From: Pseudomonadota bacterium
GTDB lineage: Bacteria > Pseudomonadota > Alphaproteobacteria > UBA9655
Length of the DNA: 7,010 bases
Direction of reading: 5' to 3'
Assembly (NCBI GenBank): GCA_021809225.1
Contig: JAKBAL010000119.1
Coordinates: forward strand, 1-7,010
The notes beneath the pieces were generated by a model, which was not told where the DNA came from, did not search any database, and saw nothing but the letters and a program-made list of their open reading frames with translations. Position 1 is the stretch's first letter. Every line of letters begins with the position of its first letter. The position numbers and the translations under genes are program-made. Of the stretch, positions 1 through 5,675 are shown in pieces.

Positions 1-250
1 GTATTTGAACTTTGAAGTCCGTCTTAGGAAGTTTGCTACTCGTATGGTTTTAACTTGTGGAGGAACCATTATTCTGCTTAAAGCTCTTCAATCTCTCCTT
101 CATCCTCTTCTTATAGGAGGAGAAATTGTAAGAAGTTTGTCGGTTGCCGGGCTTATAGGGTTTGGTCTTTTGAGTTTTTTGATTCTTTCACATATTATAG
201 GTGCTTTAAGGTTTAATGAACTTAAACTTATGTTTTCATCGAGGACTTAA
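1..250 (+). CDS. murJ: C-terminal end of probable lipid II flippase MurJ (MviN), 5' end outside window
   Basis: Only the last 82 codons are visible; the frame is open to the left edge (first full codon at position 2, TAT), so the TTG at 5-7 is an internal codon and not a start. The tail holds two hydrophobic stretches, roughly window residues 16-40 and 47-69, and ends in a short polar tail after GALRFNELKLMF. This matches the last two membrane helices and the 'GxxRxxDL'-like end of MurJ, the inner-membrane flippase that moves lipid II outward for peptidoglycan synthesis. The stop codon overlaps the trpS start as TAATG, and murJ directly before trpS is common in Alphaproteobacteria, which supports the call. 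The piece is too short for a diagnostic motif, so another multi-pass membrane protein remains possible. Confidence 0.65.
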   Translation, partial: YLNFEVRLRKFATRMVLTCGGTIILLKALQSLLHPLLIGGEIVRSLSVAGLIGFGLLSFLILSHIIGALRFNELKLMFSSRT

Positions 251-1248
251 TGGATCGGATTTTTTCAGGTATACAGCCTACAGGAGACCTTCATCTGGGA
301 AACTACTTAGGAGCAATTCGCAATTGGGTTATGATGCAAGGCAAACACGAAAACTTTTTTTGTATTGTGGATTTGCATGCGCTCACAACTCTTCCAGATC
401 CTGACAATCTACAAAAACATATACGGGAAGTTGCAGCTGCTTATATTGCAGCAGGAATAGATCCTGAAAGATCTTATATTTTTCCTCAAAGTACGGTTTC
501 TGCCCATTGTGAGTTAGCATGGATATTTGCTTGTCTTACGCCTTTAGGATGGCTTAATCGCATGATTCAGTTTAAGGAAAAAGCTGGAAAACAACGAGAA
601 CAAGCTAATCTTGGCCTTTATGCGTACCCTGTTCTTCAGGCAGCAGATATTCTGGTTTATAAGGCAACTCACGTGCCCATAGGTGAAGATCAAAAACAAC
701 ATGTTGAACTCGCCCGCGATATTGCAGGGGCTTTCAATCGTCACTATGGTATCGATTACTTTAAACTGCCAGAGCCTGTTATTTTAAAAACGGCTGCTCG
801 GGTTATGAGCCTAAGGGATGGAACATCAAAAATGAGTAAATCCGATCCTTCAGCGTATAGTCGTATTCATTTTTTGGATGATCCTGATTTAATTGCTTTG
901 AAAATTCGTAAGGCAAAAACAGACCCTATCCCGATTCAGGGAACCCCAGGAGCGATGGAAAGTCGTCCAGAAGCTTTAAATCTTTTAACAATTTATGCAT
1001 CCTTAACAAATCAAAGTTTGGAAGATGTTTGCCTTGAGTTTGAAGGCTCGACTTTTTCACCCTTCAAACAGAAGTTAACGGATCAAATTATTATGATTAT
1101 GGAGCCAATTCGGCAACGTATGACAGTTTTGTTAAAAGACCCTGTTTTTTTGGATTCAGTTCTTAAGAGAGGAACAGAGAAAGCAAGAGACATTGCTTTA
1201 CAACACCTTAGTGAAATTCAAGATATCGTTGGATTTTTAAGAATGTAA
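250..1248 (+). CDS. trpS: Tryptophan--tRNA ligase (TrpRS)
   Basis: This cytoplasmic class I aminoacyl-tRNA synthetase joins tryptophan to tRNA-Trp with ATP, via tryptophanyl-AMP. The 332-residue length is normal for bacterial TrpRS. The HIGH-type signature is seen as PTGDLHLGN (residues 10-18), the KMSKS loop is exact at 194-198, and the family blocks DLHALTT (41-47), YPVLQAADIL (126-135) and GEDQKQH (145-151), which line the active site, are intact. The start ATG at 250 shares one base with the preceding stop (TAATG). A GAGGA ribosome site at 241-245, four bases before the ATG, lies inside the end of murJ, so translational coupling is likely. No leader peptide or attenuator is visible before it. 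No clear terminator follows. Confidence 0.98.
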   Translation: MDRIFSGIQPTGDLHLGNYLGAIRNWVMMQGKHENFFCIVDLHALTTLPDPDNLQKHIREVAAAYIAAGIDPERSYIFPQSTVSAHCELAWIFACLTPLGWLNRMIQFKEKAGKQREQANLGLYAYPVLQAADILVYKATHVPIGEDQKQHVELARDIAGAFNRHYGIDYFKLPEPVILKTAARVMSLRDGTSKMSKSDPSAYSRIHFLDDPDLIALKIRKAKTDPIPIQGTPGAMESRPEALNLLTIYASLTNQSLEDVCLEFEGSTFSPFKQKLTDQIIMIMEPIRQRMTVLLKDPVFLDSVLKRGTEKARDIALQHLSEIQDIVGFLRM

Positions 1249-1272
1249 GAGAAGGTATGCTAATGAATGCTC

Positions 1273-1302
1273 TTGACCCTAATGGGTATTGCTGAGTAAT
1301 CT
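1273..1302 (+). promoter_or_regulatory. Weak sigma-70-like promoter candidate before glyQ
   Basis: In the 87-bp gap between trpS and glyQ, TTGACC (1273-1278, five of six bases of the -35 consensus) is followed after 18 bases by TAATCT (1297-1302), which is a poor -10 match. A start near 1309 would give a leader of about 27 bases. A 4-bp inverted repeat (ACCC-TAAT-GGGT, 1276-1287) overlaps the -35 element. The gap shows no hairpin with a T run, so read-through from trpS is equally possible. It is also too short for a T-box or glycine riboswitch, and neither is seen. Confidence 0.3.
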
Positions 1303-1335
1303 TAACACAAGTGAAATTGATACCTAAATTATTCC

Positions 1336-2202
1336 ATGAAAACTGACTTTCAAACGGTTGTCTTAAAACTCCAAGAATTTTGGGCGCAGCAAGGTTGTGT
1401 AATTTTGCAACCCTATGACGCTGAAGTGGGTGCGGGAACGTTTCACCCAGCGACAACTTTAAAATCTCTTGGTCCTAAACCTTGGAAAGCAGCGTATGTC
1501 CAGCCTTCTCGGCGGCCAGCAGATGGAAGGTATGGAGAAAATCCCAATCGGCTTTATCGTCATCATCAATACCAAGTTATTCTAAAACCATCACCCGATG
1601 ATGTGCAGGATATTTATCTTGAAAGTTTAAGGTATATTGGTTTGGATCCAATCCTTCATGATGTTCGTTTTGTTGAAGATGATTGGGAGAGTCCAACTTT
1701 GGGGGCTTCTGGTCTTGGTTGGGAAGTATGGGGAGGGGGTCAAGAAATTACGCAATTTACCTATTTTCAACAGGTCGGTGGTTTTTCCTGTGATCCCATT
1801 CCTGTAGAACTAACCTATGGCCTTGAACGGTTGATCATGACTCTCCAAGGTATTGAAAATGTTTATAATTTGTCATGGAATGATCCTGTAGGCCCAACAC
1901 CCATGACCTATGGAGATGTGGCCCAACAAATGGAGAAAGAATTTTCAGCGTTTAGTTTTGAATATCTTGATGCCCCCATGATTTTTCGCCATTTTGAAGA
2001 TGCCGTGTCAATGTGTGATCAGCTCGTTGAAAATAAGCTTGTTCTTCCTGCTTATGAGCACTGTCTTAAAGCGAGCCACCTCTTTAATCTTTTAGATGCA
2101 CGAGGGGTTTTAAGCGTTACAGAACGTGCTAATTATATTGGTCGTGTTCGGACTTTGGCCCGGAAATGTTGTGAACTTTGGGTGGAGAATGCCCATGGCT
2201 GA
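1336..2202 (+). CDS. glyQ: Glycine--tRNA ligase alpha subunit
   Basis: This is the catalytic subunit of the bacterial alpha2-beta2 glycyl-tRNA synthetase, a class II enzyme that makes glycyl-AMP and charges tRNA-Gly with the GlyS subunit. At 288 residues it is slightly shorter than the E. coli protein (about 303). Highly conserved family blocks are present: EVGAGTFHP (30-38), [19 protein letters not shown] (54-72), [13 protein letters not shown] (112-124), [11 protein letters not shown] (139-149) and the class II motif 3 segment ELTYGLER (158-165), whose arginine contacts ATP. The ATG at 1336 is the only plausible start: an in-frame TGA lies at 1318-1320 and no start codon falls between. No Shine-Dalgarno sequence is visible before it, which is unusual here, because trpS, glyS, cdd and ygfZ all have one. 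Its end overlaps glyS by 8 bases. Confidence 0.98.
   Translation: MKTDFQTVVLKLQEFWAQQGCVILQPYDAEVGAGTFHPATTLKSLGPKPWKAAYVQPSRRPADGRYGENPNRLYRHHQYQVILKPSPDDVQDIYLESLRYIGLDPILHDVRFVEDDWESPTLGASGLGWEVWGGGQEITQFTYFQQVGGFSCDPIPVELTYGLERLIMTLQGIENVYNLSWNDPVGPTPMTYGDVAQQMEKEFSAFSFEYLDAPMIFRHFEDAVSMCDQLVENKLVLPAYEHCLKASHLFNLLDARGVLSVTERANYIGRVRTLARKCCELWVENAHG
2184..2187 (+). promoter_or_regulatory. Ribosome binding site that sets the glyS start
   Basis: GGAG at 2184-2187, inside the end of glyQ, lies seven bases before the ATG at 2195 but only one base before an in-frame ATG at 2189. The spacing therefore favours 2195, which also gives the family-typical N-terminus [14 protein letters not shown]. 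Confidence 0.75.
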
Positions 2203-4276
2203 GTGGCTCCTTGAAATTTTTTCCGAAGAAATTCCTGCTTGTATGCAAAAAGGAGCCCAACTCCAGCTTAAAGCTCTCACTGAAACTCTTCTTCAAGAAG
2301 AAGCCATCTCTTTTGAGACGGTAAGAACATTTATAACCCCTCGTAGATTAGCAATGGTTGTAGATGGGCTTCCTCTGCAAACTTCTGAGAAAGTAGAAGA
2401 AAAAAAGGGGCCACGTATTGATGCTCCTCAAGCTGCAATTGCGGGCTTCCTAAAAACAGTAGGGATAGGGCGAGAAGAGTGTGAGGTTAAGGATACACCA
2501 AAAGGACAGTTCTTATTTTTTACTCAAAAAGTGCGGGGACAACCCTTAAGAGATATCCTTTCTCACTTGGCTCCATCGCTTTTAGAAAAAATACGTTGGC
2601 CTAAATCTATGCGATGGGGAGAGCTGTCCGCAACGTGGGTAAGGCCTATTCGGGGACTTCTTAGTCTTTTTGAGGGAGAGGTGGTTCCTTTTTCTTATGC
2701 TGGTGTTGAAGCCTCACATTGGACAAAAGGCCATCGATTTTTAGCACCTAAGCCTTTTCGTGTTGAAAATTTTAAGGACTATGAGAAAAAATTACGAGAT
2801 CATTTTGTCATTTTAGATGGGGAGGAACGGCGCACCCTCATCCAAAAGGGGATTAACCATATTGCTCAAGATTTAACGCCTCTTGAGGATGATTCTCTTT
2901 TGGAGGAAGTCACAGGTCTCGTTGAATGGCCTATCGTCTTAAGAGGAGGTGTGGACGCACACTTTATGAATCTTCCATCAGAGGTTATCACAACCCCAAT
3001 GCGGGTCCATCAACGATACTTCCCTTTTCTCAATGACCAAGGAAAACTCGCTGCCTGTTTTGGCATTATTGCGAATGTTGAAACACGTGATCAAGGTAAA
3101 ACCATTGTTACAGGCAATGAAAGGGTTTTACGAGCTCGACTTGCAGATGCACAGTTCTTTTGGGATCAAGATCAAAAGAAACCCTTAGATCACTTTAACA
3201 TTTCTTTGAAAACTCGCCTTTTTCATCAACACTTGGGCAGTCTTTTTGATAAAGTTGAGCGGTTAATCATCCTTTCATCCCGTATGGCCGTAAAAATAGG
3301 GGTTGATCCAAAGCCAATACGTCAGGCTGCTCTTCTCTCTAAAGCCGATCTTGCCAGTCAAATGGTTGGGGAATTTCCGGAACTTCAAGGCGTAATGGGA
3401 GGAAATTATGCGCTCAATCAAGGCGAAGGACCTGAAGTTGCGCGAGCCATCGAAGAACATTATTGGCCCAAGGTTTCTGGGGGAAAGATACCTAATGCTA
3501 TACCGAGTTTGATCCTCTCTATGGTGGATCGACTTGATACCTTGATGGGCTTTTTTGCTATTGGGATTACACCAACTGGATCGAAAGATCCCTTTGCCTT
3601 AAGGCGGGCGGCCCTTGGCTTGATTTCTTTATCCTTTAACCCTCACTTCAGTTTACCCATGGTTGATATTTTGGAGTGGGCCTATGAAGCTTACTCTTGG
3701 TCAACACTGACGCCGCCTCTTTTAAAAAATAAAGAGCAGGCTGTTCGTGATTTATGGCAATTCCTTTTAGAACGCTTTAAATTTTCCCTACGAGCGGACC
3801 AAGGAAGCTCTTATGATCATGTGGATGCTGTGTTAACTGTTGCCCATGAAAATTCCACCTTTTCAGATCTTGCCTTACGCGTAAAAGCTTTAGATCAGCT
3901 AATGGATGGGGAAGATGGAAAAAATCTTCTCATCGCTTATAAAAGAGCTTCTCATATTTTAAAAATTGAGGAAGAAAAAGATAAACGGCTTTATGAAGGT
4001 CATATTTTAGAAGAAATTCTAAAAGAACCTGAAGAAAAAGCTCTTTTTATAAACCTATCCTCTAAATCTTTGGAGATTCAAGATCTGGTGAAGACATGTA
4101 ATTTCATTAAAGCTGTTCAAGATTTAGCCATGATTAGACCTTATGTGGATCAGTTTTTTGATAAAGTTGTGGTGAATACGATGGAAAAAGATGTTCGAGA
4201 AAACCGTCTTCATCTTTTGTCATTTCTTAGGCAAACACTTCATCAAGTGGCGGATTTTTCAAAAATTGAGAGTTAA
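2195..4276 (+). CDS. glyS: Glycine--tRNA ligase beta subunit
   Basis: The beta subunit of the two-subunit glycyl-tRNA synthetase recognises and binds tRNA-Gly and works with GlyQ in the cytoplasm. With the start at 2195 the protein has 693 residues, close to the E. coli GlyS length (689). Family blocks in order: [11 protein letters not shown] (5-15), TPRRLA (48-53), MRVHQRYFP (269-277), ADAQFFW (317-323), [17 protein letters not shown] (383-399), [13 protein letters not shown] (463-475), and a C-terminal DALR-type anticodon-binding region at about 575-685 with AYKRASHIL (581-589) and [10 protein letters not shown] (666-675). The in-frame frame extends up to 2126, but the extra residues come from reading glyQ out of frame and are not family-like. 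The 8-base overlap with glyQ suggests coupled translation at a 1:1 ratio, as the complex needs. No frameshift or missing block is seen. Confidence 0.98.
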   Translation: MAEWLLEIFSEEIPACMQKGAQLQLKALTETLLQEEAISFETVRTFITPRRLAMVVDGLPLQTSEKVEEKKGPRIDAPQAAIAGFLKTVGIGREECEVKDTPKGQFLFFTQKVRGQPLRDILSHLAPSLLEKIRWPKSMRWGELSATWVRPIRGLLSLFEGEVVPFSYAGVEASHWTKGHRFLAPKPFRVENFKDYEKKLRDHFVILDGEERRTLIQKGINHIAQDLTPLEDDSLLEEVTGLVEWPIVLRGGVDAHFMNLPSEVITTPMRVHQRYFPFLNDQGKLAACFGIIANVETRDQGKTIVTGNERVLRARLADAQFFWDQDQKKPLDHFNISLKTRLFHQHLGSLFDKVERLIILSSRMAVKIGVDPKPIRQAALLSKADLASQMVGEFPELQGVMGGNYALNQGEGPEVARAIEEHYWPKVSGGKIPNAIPSLILSMVDRLDTLMGFFAIGITPTGSKDPFALRRAALGLISLSFNPHFSLPMVDILEWAYEAYSWSTLTPPLLKNKEQAVRDLWQFLLERFKFSLRADQGSSYDHVDAVLTVAHENSTFSDLALRVKALDQLMDGEDGKNLLIAYKRASHILKIEEEKDKRLYEGHILEEILKEPEEKALFINLSSKSLEIQDLVKTCNFIKAVQDLAMIRPYVDQFFDKVVVNTMEKDVRENRLHLLSFLRQTLHQVADFSKIES

Positions 4277-4294
4277 TGAATAAAAGGATTCAAC

Positions 4295-4708
4295 ATGATA
4301 TCAAAGGATTTACAAGACAAGCTCATTGGATTGGCTAAAGAAGCTCAAGAAAAAGCATACGTCCCTTATTCAAAATTTCCTGTCGGGACGGCTCTTATCA
4401 CAGAAGATGGGGATATCTATACAGGATGTAATATTGAGAATATCTCATTTGGTTTATCTAATTGTGGGGAAAGAACTGCAATTTTCAAAATGTTGTCAGA
4501 AAAAGGACCAAAGGGAAGAATAAAAGCTATTGCTGTTACAACAAAAGCCGATATTCCTTGTTCTCCCTGTGGTGCGTGTCGACAAGTAATTCAAGAATTT
4601 AGCAGTCTTGAGACTGTTGTCATTTATAAGGGTAACGAAGGATATGTGGCCATACCCTTGAGTCAACTTCTTCCTGGAGCTTTTACAGAAATTATGGCTA
4701 TTGGTTAG
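4295..4708 (+). CDS. cdd: Cytidine deaminase, small homotetrameric type
   Basis: The enzyme hydrolyses cytidine and deoxycytidine to uridine and deoxyuridine plus ammonia in pyrimidine salvage, in the cytoplasm. Its 137 residues fit the short, one-domain, tetrameric class and not the longer dimeric E. coli type. The zinc site is complete: C57 and the proton-shuttling E59 in NCGERTA (56-62), and C92 and C95 in PCSPCGACRQ (88-97). The nucleoside-binding segment FPVGTAL (28-34) and GCNIENISF (44-52) are present. The catalytic block reads Cys-Gly-Glu where Cys-Ala-Glu is most usual, a conservative change. AAGGA at 4284-4288 lies six bases before the ATG, 18 bases after glyS, so it is probably the last gene of the same transcript. 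Its stop overlaps the convergent ygfZ stop. Confidence 0.95.
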   Translation: MISKDLQDKLIGLAKEAQEKAYVPYSKFPVGTALITEDGDIYTGCNIENISFGLSNCGERTAIFKMLSEKGPKGRIKAIAVTTKADIPCSPCGACRQVIQEFSSLETVVIYKGNEGYVAIPLSQLLPGAFTEIMAIG

Positions 4709-5565
4709 GACGGCTTTTCAAAGCGCATCCACTCTGGTATGTAAGGCTTTAAACGAGCCTTCCCTCCCACAAGCTTATTTTGAGCTTTTACAGCTTCAAT
4801 ACGAAGAAGAGCAAGGCCATGAGTTTCATTATGGGACCGCATTTCGCCAACGGAATCCCCATTGAAAAAAATTTCTGTTCCTTGATCGGGAGCTTCTCCC
4901 TCAATGATGACAGGGAAAAGCCGCTTTCTGACGAGACCTCGATATTTTGTTCGAGCGGTAAGCTCTTGCCCCATGTAGCATCCTTTTGTCCAACTAATGG
5001 CGTTCAGTTCATCGAGTCCTGATTCAAGTAAAATCGCTTTTTCAGGAATTAAATCTTTTCCACCTTCCGGGATGCCTAAGATAAGACGATGGAGATCGTA
5101 GTTTTGAAGAGGAATTTGTTGAAAATTCTTGGGAGGAGTTGACGTTATCATCCGCGTTCCTAACTCTTTAAGACGAGGATCCATAAAGACACCATTGGAA
5201 GTGTATCCTGGTTCTTCTTTAAGGTTAAAAAAGGTCGCAACATTATTTCCCCATAAGGCAAAAACCTTTAAGTCTGGACGATGTTTAAGGGTTACCTTTG
5301 AGCGAAGTTTATAGAGAGTGAGCTTTTTCAAAAGAGCTTCCATGCGAGAAGCTTCCACGTCCAGAAGGAAAGAATCCTTGTTGTCTATAATAAAAAAGTC
5401 ATACAAAAACCTTCCTTGAGGGGTAAGAAGGGTTGCATATAGGGTTTGGTCTCGATTTACAAGGTGAATGTCATTGGTTATCAACCCTTGGAGGAAAGAG
5501 GCTTTATCTTCTCCTTCAATTTCCAATACGCCACGGTTAGAAAGTTCACAGCCGTTAATGGTCAT
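4705..5565 (-). CDS. ygfZ: YgfZ/CAF17-type folate-binding iron-sulfur cluster protein
   Basis: This is a relative of the GcvT aminomethyltransferase fold. In E. coli and mitochondria the family uses folate to help build or repair some 4Fe-4S enzymes, such as MiaB and radical-SAM proteins. The family signature is clear as KGCYMGQELTART (194-206), with the conserved Cys at 196. The N-terminal block GVLEIEGEDKASFLQGLITN (12-31) and the TLLTPQGRFLYDFFI stretch (45-59) also fit, and the 286-residue length is normal for an alphaproteobacterial member. The start ATG (5563-5565) has GAGGA four bases upstream (5570-5574) and its own promoter. The gene is a single unit: it runs head-on into cdd with a 4-base stop overlap. 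The exact client proteins cannot be told from sequence. Confidence 0.94.
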   Translation of the reverse strand: MTINGCELSNRGVLEIEGEDKASFLQGLITNDIHLVNRDQTLYATLLTPQGRFLYDFFIIDNKDSFLLDVEASRMEALLKKLTLYKLRSKVTLKHRPDLKVFALWGNNVATFFNLKEEPGYTSNGVFMDPRLKELGTRMITSTPPKNFQQIPLQNYDLHRLILGIPEGGKDLIPEKAILLESGLDELNAISWTKGCYMGQELTARTKYRGLVRKRLFPVIIEGEAPDQGTEIFFNGDSVGEMRSHNETHGLALLRIEAVKAQNKLVGGKARLKPYIPEWMRFEKPS

Positions 5566-5583
5566 TAAATCCTCATATGAAAT

Positions 5584-5612
5584 AATATATTTTCTCTATC
5601 ACATACCATCAA
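5584..5612 (-). promoter_or_regulatory. Sigma-70-type promoter of ygfZ
   Basis: Read on the minus strand, TTGATG (5607-5612) is followed after exactly 17 bases by TATATT (5584-5589), matching the -35 consensus at four of six positions and the -10 at five of six. Transcription would begin near 5577, giving a very short leader of about 12 bases that still holds the GAGGA ribosome site. The elements sit between the upstream hairpin and the ygfZ start, as expected for an independent transcription unit. Confidence 0.7.
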
Positions 5613-5629
5613 AACGGTTTTATTTCAGC

Positions 5630-5669
5630 AACAAAGGGAGGTGAGAATTCTCACCTCCTTTGTTTTTCT
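5630..5669. terminator. Strong, probably bidirectional, rho-independent terminator
   Basis: A hairpin spans 5630-5664. The arms pair over 17 bp with one extra G in the left arm, and the core GGAGGTGAGAA / TTCTCACCTCC (5637-5658) is a perfect palindrome with an AATT tip. On the minus strand it begins 11 bases after the stop of the large leftward gene, and its right side ends in CCCTTTGTTGC, an adequate U tract, so it should end that transcript before the ygfZ promoter. On the plus strand the stem runs into TTTGTTTTTCT, a better U tract, so it could also stop rightward transcription coming from cdd through the antisense of ygfZ. Confidence 0.85.
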
Positions 5670-5675
5670 ATAGAC

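Noticed and set aside
216..404. Short plus-strand frame across the murJ/trpS junction
   Set aside because: It reads the start of trpS in another frame, and its product has no recognisable features.
1249..1335. A riboswitch, T-box or terminator between trpS and glyQ
   Set aside because: The gap is only 87 bases, has no stable stem with a T run, no T-box sequence and no paired-stem glycine aptamer. The ACCC/GGGT and AGGTAT/ATACCT inverted repeats are too short or too far apart to mean much.
2126..2194. An earlier glyS start at 2126 or at 2189
   Set aside because: The extra residues are glyQ sequence read in another frame and do not match GlyS; the ATG at 2189 is one base from the ribosome site, while 2195 has proper spacing and a family-like N-terminus.
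4780..5314. Plus-strand open frames opposite ygfZ (4780-5022, 5129-5314)
   Set aside because: They lie fully antisense to a well-supported gene, lack ribosome sites and resemble no family; they are best explained as shadows of ygfZ.
5566..5675. A small gene or small RNA in the ygfZ upstream gap
   Set aside because: The 110 bases are fully accounted for by the ygfZ ribosome site, its promoter and the terminator hairpin; no start codon with a ribosome site and a meaningful frame is present.
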